Below are positions 1 through 8,000 of a DNA stretch of 64,000 nt, piece after piece (within the stretch, counting starts at the first letter, position 1; every line of letters starts with the position of its first letter). The DNA is from Acidobacteriota bacterium. Its GTDB lineage: Bacteria; Acidobacteriota; Blastocatellia; Pyrinomonadales; Pyrinomonadaceae. The notes under the pieces are model-generated. The model did no database searches and was not told where the DNA came from. It saw nothing but the letters and a program-made list of their open reading frames with translations. A program made the translations under genes and the position numbers. The stretch spans positions 62,001 to 126,000 of the forward strand of contig JAHBSL010000011.1 in assembly GCA_019639135.1 (NCBI GenBank), in the 5' to 3' direction.

Positions 1-2128
1 CGCCGCGGATCATATAGTGCGGTTCTTCAACGGGTTTAACGGCGAGCGAGCTTCCGGGATATACAGATACCTCTGTCGAGGTCCACTCAAAGACGTTACC
101 GATCAGATCCATGACACCCCATTCATTCGGGCAGGATGCAGTACCGACCGGCTTTGGGTCGTTATTCGGTTGATCGAGGACCGCGCACCGGGCCTGGAAC
201 TTGTCGCCCCAGGGATAAAGATCGTTTGCAGCACCGTTCCTCGCCGCGTATTCCCATTCGATCTCGGTAGGCAGGCGATAGGTCACGCCGTCGCGCTCGG
301 AACGCCACTTGGCAAACTCGACCGCATCATCGTAGGAAACAAGTGTGACAGGCAATTTCTCCTGGCCCGGAAGCGGGCGGCCGTTGACCCAGTGTCCGGG
401 GATTTCCTGCTTTTTCGTCGCCTCGACAAATGCCAAATACTCGAGGTTCGTCACCTCGGTCTTGTCCATGAAAAACTTGGCAACCTGCTGCTCATGTTCC
501 GGACGTTCATTTTCCCGGCCATCGTTACGCCCCATCTTGAACGTACCGGCCGGAATCTCGATCATCTCTGTACGGATGACCGGCGGAGCCGAAGGAGAGA
601 CGGAAGGTGAAGGGGTCGGCCGGTTCGTCGCGTTGCCCGGATCCGGCCGAGCCGACGAGAATAATCCCATCATATAGGCCCCGCCAAGGCCGGCTCCTCC
701 GAGAGCGATCAGGAGCACGAACCCAGCCGCACCGATAACCAGAGGCGAGAAAAATCCCCTTTTTTCCCGCTGCGAGCCTATGTTGACGCTCTGCGGCCCC
801 GTGTCCCAAGCCTGCACCGACGTCTTCGCCATATCCGAACTTGAGACTTGCGTCGCCGCCATGTTCTGTGGGGTGTCCGGGCCGACGCCGGTGAATGCGA
901 CCGTCGGTGCCGGAATGCCCTGTCCGGTTCCCGACCGAAGTTCAGCCGTTATCTGCTTCGGGGTGCCATCAACAAGGATATCGCCGATCCAATCCTCAAA
1001 ACCGTCTTTGCTGACCCTGATCCTGTGGTTGCCGGTCTGGATCCCGTTGAGCGTTATCCAGCCGTCCTCGCGAGATTCGCCGACCGGGCGGTTGTCCACC
1101 CAAACCCTCGATTGCGGCGGAACCGTCCGAACATTTATCGATGAGACCGGAAATACGCCGCTTGATGTCGTGTGTATCCCAATGCCGGAGGGATGAACGG
1201 CTTCGCGAAGTTCGGCGATCATCTGCTCGACCGAGCCGGTCCTCTTTTCTTTGTCTTTCTCGAGCGTGTGAAGCACGGCCCGCTCAACATCGGGAGGAAC
1301 GCTAACGCCCATCGAGGCAAAATCCGGCGCCGGGTCGCTGATGTGCTTTTTCATTATCGCCGGGATCGATGAACCCTTGAAAGGCACATCGCCGGCCAGC
1401 ATCTGATAAAGCATCACACCGAGGCTGTAAATGTCCGACCGCGAATCTGGCTCGTCATCAGCCCATTGCTCCGGCGCCATGTAATAAGGCGAACCCATTA
1501 GGCCGGTCGTTTGTGCCTGAATGAATGAACCGAGCAGTTCGCCCGACTTGATCTTTGCGAGGCCGAAATCGAGGATCTTGACAGCATCAGAGATTCTCGG
1601 CCTGTCGCTGCAGATCATGATGTTGAGCGGCTTAAGGTCGCGATGAACGATGCCCTGATGGTGAGCCGCGCCAACGCCCGAGCAGATAGCCGACATAATC
1701 TCAAGCGCTCGCTCGGGCGAGAGCACCTTCTCACGAGTTAAAAGGTCGTGGAGCGATTCGCCGTCCACATATTCCATCACAAGAAACGGAATGGAACCGC
1801 CGATGACGCCGTAGTCTGTAACTGCAACAACGTTCTGGTGGCGGATCGCTGCGGCGGCGAGAGCCTCTTGTCTAAATCTGGTGACAAGCTGCGGATCGTT
1901 ACCGACGAGGTCCGGCAGGATTATCTTGATCGCAAGCTGTGTCTTTAGGTAAGCATGGCGTGCTTTATAAACCACGCCCATACCGCCTTGTCCAAGCCGG
2001 GACTCAAGCTGGTACTTGCCTTCAAGAACCGGTTCGCCCGCAATGGTATGCATCGTCGGCATGCCGTCTTTCGGGCATGTCGCGACATCATCGCGGTAGC
2101 AATTTTTACAGAGTTGACACTCTTTCAT
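1..2128 (-). CDS. Ser/Thr protein kinase with PEGA, membrane and formylglycine-generating-enzyme-like domains (C-terminus beyond window)
   Basis: The reverse strand is open from an ATG at 2128 to the left edge (at least 709 codons), so the C-terminus is missing. Visible in order: a cysteine-rich N-terminus (C4, C7, C10, C18) that could be a small zinc ribbon; a Hanks-type kinase domain with glycine loop LGQGGMGVVYKA (45-56), lysine in LAIK (about 68), HRDLKPLN (about 157) and DFGLAK; a PEGA domain (about 326-383); a membrane helix (about 458-488); and a periplasmic FGE-sulfatase domain beginning EMIEIPAGTFKMG. The likely role is a membrane-spanning signalling kinase with an external sensor or enzyme-like domain. 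FGE domains in such fusions are often non-catalytic, and the part that could show catalytic cysteines is not in view. It lies downstream of leuS on the same strand with a 177-bp gap. Confidence 0.88.
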   Translation of the reverse strand, partial: MKECQLCKNCYRDDVATCPKDGMPTMHTIAGEPVLEGKYQLESRLGQGGMGVVYKARHAYLKTQLAIKIILPDLVGNDPQLVTRFRQEALAAAAIRHQNVVAVTDYGVIGGSIPFLVMEYVDGESLHDLLTREKVLSPERALEIMSAICSGVGAAHHQGIVHRDLKPLNIMICSDRPRISDAVKILDFGLAKIKSGELLGSFIQAQTTGLMGSPYYMAPEQWADDEPDSRSDIYSLGVMLYQMLAGDVPFKGSSIPAIMKKHISDPAPDFASMGVSVPPDVERAVLHTLEKDKEKRTGSVEQMIAELREAVHPSGIGIHTTSSGVFPVSSINVRTVPPQSRVWVDNRPVGESREDGWITLNGIQTGNHRIRVSKDGFEDWIGDILVDGTPKQITAELRSGTGQGIPAPTVAFTGVGPDTPQNMAATQVSSSDMAKTSVQAWDTGPQSVNIGSQREKRGFFSPLVIGAAGFVLLIALGGAGLGGAYMMGLFSSARPDPGNATNRPTPSPSVSPSAPPVIRTEMIEIPAGTFKMGRNDGRENERPEHEQQVAKFFMDKTEVTNLEYLAFVEATKKQEIPGHWVNGRPLPGQEKLPVTLVSYDDAVEFAKWRSERDGVTYRLPTEIEWEYAARNGAANDLYPWGDKFQARCAVLDQPNNDPKPVGTASCPNEWGVMDLIGNVFEWTSTEVSVYPGSSLAVKPVEEPHYMIRG

Positions 2129-2305
2129 TACAGGCGGCTGCCCGCAGCGAAATCTCTAAAGAGCCGCGGACGGCCCGTTTCTCGGCCCTCGCTCTTGTCG
2201 AGCATTCGACCACAAACGAGTTGATTCTAGTTTGTTTAACGAATACAAGCAAGGAAAAGGGTAATCTCCGGGATAGCTCTACAAGTTGCGACATGCCACG
2301 GAGCA

Positions 2306-5083
2306 CTAAGTTTTGACAACGATGTTTACTAGTTTGTCCGGGACAACTACGACCTTTACGACCTCTTTGCCGGCAATGAATTCCCGAGCTTTCGGATCAT
2401 CGAGGGCAGCGGCTTCGAGTTCCGCTCGGTCCTGTCCCGGTTTTGCCGCAAACTTTGATCGCAATTTACCGTTCACCTGAATAACGACCTCGATCTCGTC
2501 ATCCGCAGCCAGTTCTTCGCTGAACTCCGGAAAGCGTGCTCCATTGGTCAGCATTCCGTTATCATTGCCAACGAGCACCGAATAAAGCTCTTCTGCCGTA
2601 TGCGGTGCAAAAGGCGTCAGCATCAGAACGAGGCTCGTCACTCCCTCTTGCACGGCGGAAGCCTCATCGGCAGAAGCATCTTCAGGCTCGATGCCCGATT
2701 CATAGAGCGCATTACAGAGTTCCATCAGCGCCGCGACCGGCGTATTGAACTGAAGCGTGTCCAGGCTTTGATCGATCCGCCTTATGGTCTGGTGTGTTTT
2801 GCGCCTAAGCTTTCTCGCCGCTTCGCTTTGCTCGCCGCCGGAGGCGGCATTTGCGAACGAACCCTGCCATTTATGAACGAAACGCCAGATGCGCTGAAGG
2901 AAGCGGACGGCTCCCTCTATGCCTGCTTCATTCCAGACCAATTCGTTTTCGACCGGTGCCGCAAAAAGCACGAAAAGGCGGGCCGCATCGGCTCCGTAGA
3001 TCTCTACCATCTCGTCCGGATCGACACCGTTTCCTTTCGATTTGGACATCCGCTCGATAGCGAACTTGAGTGGAGAGCGGACACTCTTGTCCGCATCGCC
3101 GGTTCCTCCGGCGAGACTGCCGTTTGCGTCCGTAGCCTCAGCGCCATCCGCGCCCTTTCGCGTCGAAGCGACGCTCATGCGGACAGGAGTGTCCGCGCTC
3201 CGCTTGTATGCCCTAACGATCTTTCCCTTCCCATCCCGTTCGACTTCTACTTGATCGGGCGGAAAATAGATCCGCTTCCCGGTCTCATCATCAAAGAACG
3301 TTTCGCCGACGACCATTCCCTGCGTCAGCAGCCGCGTTACCGGCTCGCTAAACTTGACCAGCCCGAGGTCGCGCATCACCTTGGTCCAGAAACGCGTGTA
3401 GATCAAGTGCATCACGGCATGGTCATCGCCGCCGATGTATTGATCGACCGGCGTCCAATATGCCGCAAGGTCCGGCGAGAATGGAAGTATCTCGTTCGCC
3501 GGGTCTGTGTAGCGGAAAAAGTACCACGAGGAATCGACGAAAGTGTCCATCGTATCCGTCTCACGCCGGCCCGGGCCGCCGCACTTCGGACATTCCGTTT
3601 CGACGAACTCCGTAACTTTTGAGAGCGGCGATTCTCCCGTCCCGGTGATCGGCGCATTCTCCGGAAGCTCGACCGGAAGATCATCAAAATGCACCGGTAC
3701 GGTTCCGCAGCCGTCGCAATAGACTATAGGGATCGGCGAGCCCCAGAAACGCTGCCGCGAGATGCCCCAGTCCCTGAGCTTGTAGGTCGTCGCCGCCTCG
3801 CCAAAGCCGTGCAGGTGCGCATGGTGCGTCATCTCCTGTTTAGCGGCCTCGCTCGTCTTTCCATTCCAGTAATCCGAGTGCACCAGCACTCCGGATTCAG
3901 TGTATGGGTCCTCGAGCGCAAGGGCGTGCATCGTGTGGTGCTCATGGGCGAGGTGCGGCTCTGAGATCACCTGCCTGATCGGCAGGCCGAACTTTTTCGC
4001 AAACTCAAAGTCGCGTTCGTCATGGGCCGGCACGCTCATTACGGCTCCGGTGCCGTATTCCATCATCACGTAGTTCCCGACCCAGACCGGCAACTCTTCA
4101 CCGCTAAAGGGGTTAATTGCCTTTAATCCGGTGTCGATGCCGTCTTTCTCTACCTCGGCCTCGTGATCGGCCGGCTTTGCTTTCTCACGCAGTATCTCTT
4201 CTATCTTCGCGTGGACCTCGGCAGAAAACCCGCTGCCAAATTCTTCTATGATCGGATGCACTGCCGCGAGAACGATCGCGTTCGCACCGTAGATCGTGTC
4301 AATACGCGTTGTGAAGACACGCACCTTGCGGCGGTCTTCGGGCTTCAGGCTTCCGGTCTTTCCGGGAACGCGCACTTCGAAATCGACGAGCGCTCCCTCG
4401 GAACGCCCGATCCAGTCACGCTGCCGCTTGAGGACGTTCGCCGGCCAGCCCGATTCTATGGAGTTCAACCCGTCGAGAAGCTCATCGGCATAGGCGGTCG
4501 TCTTGAAGAACCATTGCTCGAGATCGCGCTTCGTTACCGGATTGCCGCACCGCCAGCATAGCCCTCCGCTTGCTTGCTCATTTGAGAGCGTCGCCTGGTC
4601 GGTCTCGCACCAATTGACCTGCGTCATCTTTTTGTACGCAAGGCCCTTGTCGTACATCTTAAGGAAGAACCACTGATCGAACTTGTAATACTCCGGCCGA
4701 TGGGCCGCGATTTCACGCGACCAGTCATAGCTCAAGCCGAGCCGCTGCAATTGCCCCCGCATCGCCTTGATGTTTTCTTCGGTCCAGTCGCGGGGGTTGA
4801 CCTTGCGTTTAACAGCGGCATCCTCGGCCGGCTGCCCGAACGAATCCCAGCCGATCGGGTGCAGCACATTAAAGCCCTTCAGCCGCTTGTACCACGCGAC
4901 CGCATCGCCGACCGAATAATTCCGGACATGGCCCATATGTAGGTTTCCCGAAGGATACGGCAGCATCTCAAGCTGGTAGAACTTTGGCCGCTCGTCATCG
5001 ATCTGGACCTCAAAAACCTTTCCAACGGCCCATTTGGCCTGCCACTTTTGTTCGATCTTTTTCGGAAAATACTTCTCGTCCAT
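2306..5083 (-). CDS. leuS: Leucyl-tRNA synthetase
   Basis: A 925-residue class I aminoacyl-tRNA synthetase that charges tRNA-Leu. The HIGH signature is HMGH at 49-52 within PYPSGNLHMGHVRNY. The KMSKS loop is RMSKSKGNG at about 678. The editing (CP1) domain shows the TGAVMSVPAHDERD stretch, and the protein ends in a normal anticodon-binding/C-terminal region. Length is somewhat above the usual 800-880 because of an extra segment at about residues 629-669, immediately before the KMSKS loop, encoded by two palindromic repeats (see the repeat entry). The reading frame is intact through it. Start at 5083 (ATG) gives MDEKYFPKKIEQKWQ, the normal LeuRS beginning. Confidence 0.97.
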   Translation of the reverse strand: MDEKYFPKKIEQKWQAKWAVGKVFEVQIDDERPKFYQLEMLPYPSGNLHMGHVRNYSVGDAVAWYKRLKGFNVLHPIGWDSFGQPAEDAAVKRKVNPRDWTEENIKAMRGQLQRLGLSYDWSREIAAHRPEYYKFDQWFFLKMYDKGLAYKKMTQVNWCETDQATLSNEQASGGLCWRCGNPVTKRDLEQWFFKTTAYADELLDGLNSIESGWPANVLKRQRDWIGRSEGALVDFEVRVPGKTGSLKPEDRRKVRVFTTRIDTIYGANAIVLAAVHPIIEEFGSGFSAEVHAKIEEILREKAKPADHEAEVEKDGIDTGLKAINPFSGEELPVWVGNYVMMEYGTGAVMSVPAHDERDFEFAKKFGLPIRQVISEPHLAHEHHTMHALALEDPYTESGVLVHSDYWNGKTSEAAKQEMTHHAHLHGFGEAATTYKLRDWGISRQRFWGSPIPIVYCDGCGTVPVHFDDLPVELPENAPITGTGESPLSKVTEFVETECPKCGGPGRRETDTMDTFVDSSWYFFRYTDPANEILPFSPDLAAYWTPVDQYIGGDDHAVMHLIYTRFWTKVMRDLGLVKFSEPVTRLLTQGMVVGETFFDDETGKRIYFPPDQVEVERDGKGKIVRAYKRSADTPVRMSVASTRKGADGAEATDANGSLAGGTGDADKSVRSPLKFAIERMSKSKGNGVDPDEMVEIYGADAARLFVLFAAPVENELVWNEAGIEGAVRFLQRIWRFVHKWQGSFANAASGGEQSEAARKLRRKTHQTIRRIDQSLDTLQFNTPVAALMELCNALYESGIEPEDASADEASAVQEGVTSLVLMLTPFAPHTAEELYSVLVGNDNGMLTNGARFPEFSEELAADDEIEVVIQVNGKLRSKFAAKPGQDRAELEAAALDDPKAREFIAGKEVVKVVVVPDKLVNIVVKT
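3077..3196. repeat. Paired palindromes inserted in frame in leuS
   Basis: Two near-identical 18-bp palindromes, GCGGACACTCTTGTCCGC (3077-3094) and GCGGACAGGAGTGTCCGC (3179-3196), each have 7-bp arms around 4 nt and flank about 84 bp. That interior contains a further small hairpin (CGCCGG-ttcct-CCGGCG near 3097-3113). On the leuS strand the block encodes a low-complexity Ser/Thr/Ala/Gly/Asp-rich insert (about residues 629-669) that other LeuRS proteins lack at this place. It looks like a mobile or expanding palindromic element tolerated in a surface loop. Confidence 0.75.
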
Positions 5084-5433
5084 ATGGATCCCATGAAGGC
5101 CTCAAGCGTTTTGGTATCCGCAAATGAGGCTGCGTTCGAAGCGAAACAAGCAGTTTAGCGGAAAACGGCAATGCTATCCACTTCTAACCTGCTCTAGCTA
5201 TTTAAGTTATTTTGGTAAGTTACGCCACCACGCTTGCCGGATTTCCGGAAACGGGTGGCTACCTAAGGGCGAGTTTGGCTGCCGCGAAGAACATGCTCGA
5301 ATGATAGTCCAAACGACCTCGAATCGGCAAATTAATATTGTTGTAAGACTGCTTTTGATGCTATTCTATGAGAACCGTTGATTCACGGTTTTTTACACTA
5401 GCGTTTTAATGATGATATTTAGCAGAACGCAGC
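5084..5433. other. Spacer upstream of leuS with possible small transcript and terminator
   Basis: 350 bp without a convincing protein gene between divergent leuS and the small ORF at 5497. The plus strand can fold around 5224-5258: GCCACC pairs with GGTGGC and encloses CCGGA-tt-TCCGG. A possible intrinsic terminator follows at 5373-5394 (AACCGT / ACGGTT, loop TGATTC, then T-rich). Together these could mark a short plus-strand RNA. An 85-codon ORF (5124-5381) has no family resemblance and no ribosome site, so I do not call it. Confidence 0.3.
5373..5394 (+). terminator. Possible Rho-independent terminator/attenuator
   Basis: Stem AACCGT / ACGGTT with a 6-nt loop followed by a run of T. It points rightward, and no plus-strand gene precedes it. 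It either ends an unrecognised small RNA or attenuates transcription into the 5497 gene. The stem is only 6 bp. Confidence 0.35.
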
Positions 5434-5490
5434 CGGTCGCTACCTGACATTGCCGTCTTCGGGCTCGACCGTCTGCCTACCTCGGAGGTA
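5434..5490 (+). promoter_or_regulatory. Structured leader that can hide the Shine-Dalgarno of the 5497 gene
   Basis: CGGTCG (5434-5439) can pair with CGACCG (5466-5471) around an inner CCG-tctt-CGG hairpin. The strong ribosome site GGAGG (5484-5488) lies in AGGTA (5486-5490). That can pair either with TACCT just upstream (5478-5482) or with a second TACCT at 5441-5445. This is the geometry of a translational switch or thermometer; no known class was recognised. Confidence 0.35.
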
Positions 5491-5496
5491 AAGAAG

Positions 5497-5709
5497 ATGG
5501 TCAAGCAAAGCGAAGACAAAGTTGTCTCTAATAATTCCCGTTCACCACGCCCGATCTACCAGCCCGCTGCAGGCCGTTCTTTACGCTCGCTCCGCGACAA
5601 CAATTCAGTTGACGAGATAATCGGCGCCTTGTCCGATTCTTACGAGAACAAGCGGGCACGCCAGGTTGTGGAATGGGTACGCCAGCAGGGCGTCCGCCGT
5701 GCGGCATGA
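5497..5709 (+). CDS. Small basic hypothetical protein (70 aa)
   Basis: A 70-residue ORF of unknown function preceded by an excellent ribosome site (GGAGG at 5484-5488, 8 nt before the ATG). It is rich in Arg, Ser and Asn in the first half and ends with a charged helix (KRARQVVEWVRQQGVRRAA). There is no signal peptide or membrane segment. Its stop codon overlaps the ATG of the HEAT-repeat gene (ATGA at 5706-5709), so the two are probably translationally coupled. The overlap and ribosome site are the main reasons to believe it; no family was recognised. Confidence 0.6.
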   Translation: MVKQSEDKVVSNNSRSPRPIYQPAAGRSLRSLRDNNSVDEIIGALSDSYENKRARQVVEWVRQQGVRRAA

Positions 5710-6632
5710 ACTTCTGCGGGAACGCCTTTCGCCAGAGCCGATCACTTGCGGCTTTTGGCCGCTCGATCATGTTTTCGGCGGCAGTGGTAATTCTCTTTTC
5801 ATTCGCGGCTCTTGCTCAAGGGCTAACGACCCCATTCGAACCCGACCGCCTGAAGCAGATCATCTCCTCTGGGAACTCGGAACAAAAACGCGACGCTCTA
5901 TTCGAGATCAGGAATCGACGCTCGGCCGATGCTTCCGCCCTCGCTGTTCCTGCACTGAAAGACGCAGATGCCATCGTCCGTGCGACGGCAGCCTCATCGG
6001 TAGTTTTTCTGCCCGAGAGCGAGGCCGCGGCTCTTCTTCTCTCGCTGCTTTATGACCGAGAGCCGTTCGTTCGAAAGGAAGCAGCTTACGCACTCGGCAC
6101 GGTCGGAAGCTGGACGGCAACCGAAAGGCTCGCCGAACTGCTTCGCCGAGATAAAGACCGCGAGGTCCGCACAACTGCTGCTATCGCACTTGGGATGATC
6201 GGCGATATAGATTCGCTCGGCCCGCTTTCCGACGTTCTCAAAAAGAAACCAAACGACGAGGATGAAATGCTCCGCCGTGCGGCCGCCCGTTCGCTTGGGC
6301 AGATCGCCGAACTCATCCGCACCGGCCGAACGCGTGTGACGACACCGCAAAGTTTTCTCCCTGAAAAATTCAAGGAAACCGGCGACCCCTTGGCACTCAA
6401 GACGAACCGGATCAGCGCAGATGGCCGCCCTGCTGTCGAATTGCTGATCAAGGTTCTCACCGACACCCGCGAGTCCGACGACACTCGCCGCGAGGCCGCC
6501 TTTGCCCTCGGTGCATTTGGCCGTCCCGAAGCGGTTCCCGCACTCGAACGCAGCATTGCCGCCGCCGATCCCTATCTTGCGGAAACGGCACGCGAAGCTC
6601 TACTGAAGATAAGGGCCGCCGACGAAAACTAG
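5706..6632 (+). CDS. Exported HEAT-repeat protein
   Basis: Start chosen at the ATG overlapping the upstream stop (ATGA); a longer in-frame start at 5673 exists. About 308 residues. An N-terminal signal peptide with hydrophobic core FSAAVVILFSFAALAQG precedes repeated helical units of HEAT/PBS-lyase type. Recognisable copies include ALAVPALKDADAIVRATAASS, FVRKEAAYALGTVGSWTA, EVRTTAAIALGMIGDIDS and ETRREAAFALGAFGRPEA-like segments. Such repeats form a protein-interaction scaffold; no catalytic domain is present. It probably acts in the periplasm. egtB follows 38 bp downstream on the same strand. Confidence 0.82.
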   Translation: MNFCGNAFRQSRSLAAFGRSIMFSAAVVILFSFAALAQGLTTPFEPDRLKQIISSGNSEQKRDALFEIRNRRSADASALAVPALKDADAIVRATAASSVVFLPESEAAALLLSLLYDREPFVRKEAAYALGTVGSWTATERLAELLRRDKDREVRTTAAIALGMIGDIDSLGPLSDVLKKKPNDEDEMLRRAAARSLGQIAELIRTGRTRVTTPQSFLPEKFKETGDPLALKTNRISADGRPAVELLIKVLTDTRESDDTRREAAFALGAFGRPEAVPALERSIAAADPYLAETAREALLKIRAADEN

Positions 6633-6670
6633 TTCTTCCAATATACCGCCGCATTTGTTTTAATAACGGA

Positions 6671-7909
6671 ATGCGTCCTGTCCAGAAACCCGCTGCGAAG
6701 GCTGACGCCCTGCCCGAGCTTTTCAAGGTGGTCCGCGCCCGAACCGTTGAGCTTTGCGAACCGCTTGAGATCGAGGACTACATCCCGCAACCGGTCATCG
6801 ATGTCTCGCCGCCGAAGTGGAACATCGCCCATACGACCTGGTTCTTTGAGGAGATGATCCTCAAGAAATTCGCTGCGGACTACGAGGTTTTCGACCCCGA
6901 TTTCGGCTTTCTCTTCAACAGCTATTACAACACCATCGGCGAACGCACCGCCCGCGACCACCGCGGCGACCTGAGCCGACCGACGGTGAAAAAGGTCTTC
7001 GAGTATCGGGAGTATGTGGACGAAAAGATGCTCGAACTCCTCGCAGCGAACGATAGCGACGAGCTTCGCGAACTCGTTATTCTCGGCTGCAATCATGAGC
7101 AGCAGCACCAGGAGCTATTCCTCACCGATCTGAAGTACACCTTCAGCGTCAACCCGCTCTTCCCCGCATACCGCGATGGCTATGTTCCGGAAGAACAGCC
7201 GGAACCGCAAACTCCCCTCCTGCCTGAGGAGGGGTGGCCGAAGGCCGGGGTGGTGGTAGCGGCGGGCGGCGAGTTCTTAGACATCGAAGGCGGCACTTAC
7301 GAGATCGGCTTCGACGGCGACGGCTTTTGCTTCGATAACGAACTCGCGCGTCATGAAGTGCTTCTCCACGATTTCTCGATCGCAAGCCGGCTGGTCACCA
7401 ACGGCGAGTTTCTCGAATTCATTGATGATGGCGGCTATCGGCGGCACGAACTCTGGTACGCCGAGGGCTGGGATTGGGTCAACCGCGAGCAGATAAGTTC
7501 CCCGCTGTATTGGAATAAACGCGATGGCGAATGGCATTACTTCACATTGGGCGGGCTCAGAAAACTGCCGCCCGAGGCTCCGCTTTGCCACGTCTCATTT
7601 TACGAGGCATCGGCATTTGCCGAGTGGAAAGGTATGAGGCTGCCGACGGAATTTGAATGGGAGGCCGCGAATGAAAAGTTCCGGTGGGGACTGCGTTGGG
7701 AATGGACGAATTCTGCCTATCTGCCCTATCCGGGGTTCAGCAAACCGGGTGGAGCGGTCGGCGAATACAACGGCAAATTCATGATCAACCAGATGGTGCT
7801 TCGCGGCGGCTCGGTAGCCACGCCCGAGGGCCACAGCCGGCCGAGCTACCGAAACTTTTTCCACCCGCACCTGCGTTGGCAGTTCACGGGCATCCGGCTG
7901 GTCAGGTAG
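6671..7909 (+). CDS. egtB: Ergothioneine biosynthesis sulfoxide synthase EgtB
   Basis: A 412-residue non-haem iron enzyme that joins a cysteine-derived sulfur to hercynine using O2. The N-terminal DinB-like four-helix domain carries the iron ligands: H54 (WNIAHTTWFFEE) and the HX3H pair H142/H146 in CNHEQQHQE. The C-terminal half is an FGE-sulfatase fold ending in RGGSVATPEGHSRPSYRNFF and WQFTGIRLVR, as in EgtB. The linker (about residues 180-197) contains a GC-rich palindromic repeat in frame (see repeat entry). egtD follows 91 bp downstream. No EgtA or EgtC gene is nearby, which fits the acidobacterial type reported to use cysteine directly rather than gamma-glutamylcysteine; the donor is inference here. 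Confidence 0.93.
   Translation: MRPVQKPAAKADALPELFKVVRARTVELCEPLEIEDYIPQPVIDVSPPKWNIAHTTWFFEEMILKKFAADYEVFDPDFGFLFNSYYNTIGERTARDHRGDLSRPTVKKVFEYREYVDEKMLELLAANDSDELRELVILGCNHEQQHQELFLTDLKYTFSVNPLFPAYRDGYVPEEQPEPQTPLLPEEGWPKAGVVVAAGGEFLDIEGGTYEIGFDGDGFCFDNELARHEVLLHDFSIASRLVTNGEFLEFIDDGGYRRHELWYAEGWDWVNREQISSPLYWNKRDGEWHYFTLGGLRKLPPEAPLCHVSFYEASAFAEWKGMRLPTEFEWEAANEKFRWGLRWEWTNSAYLPYPGFSKPGGAVGEYNGKFMINQMVLRGGSVATPEGHSRPSYRNFFHPHLRWQFTGIRLVR
7211..7258. repeat. GC-rich palindromic repeat in the egtB linker
   Basis: CCCCTCC-tgcctga-GGAGGGG (7213-7233) is a hairpin. It is followed by GTGGCCGAAGGCCGGGGTGG, which contains a second palindrome (GGCC-gaa-GGCC). The combination resembles intergenic interspersed repeats, yet here it is inside a gene, in frame, encoding the Pro/Gly-rich join between the two EgtB domains. 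Confidence 0.6.
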
Positions 7910-7916
7910 ATCTTTC

Positions 7917-7987
7917 ACCGCAGAGACGCAAAGTCGCGGAGATCCGAACTCGCATACTATTCTCTGCATCTCGGCGTCTCTGCGGTA
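7917..7987. repeat. Imperfect inverted repeat of octamer words between egtB and egtD
   Basis: A left arm starting CACCGCAGAGACGCAAAG and a right arm ending GGCGTCTCTGCGGTAG can pair over about 26 bp with mismatches. The left arm reads as 8-nt words CGCAGAGA, CGCAAAGT, CGCGGAGA. Related words recur at 40741-40823 and inside nrdJ. It fills nearly the whole egtB-egtD gap. Confidence 0.6.
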
Positions 7988-8000
7988 GATAGTTTTTTTT

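Noticed and set aside
3041-3240. Frameshift or assembly error in leuS
   Set aside because: The frame runs without a stop through the insert and resumes at the correct KMSKS loop, so it is an in-frame insertion.
2600-3622. 340-codon forward ORF inside leuS
   Set aside because: Antisense shadow of leuS; no start signals and no homology-like motifs.
5200-5300. c-di-GMP (GEMM) or SRP RNA upstream of the small ORF
   Set aside because: Some pieces look similar (CCGGA hairpin, TACCTAAG), but the conserved cores of these RNAs are missing.
5124-5381. 85-codon ORF in the leuS upstream gap
   Set aside because: No ribosome site, no family resemblance, atypical composition; more likely non-coding leader or small RNA.
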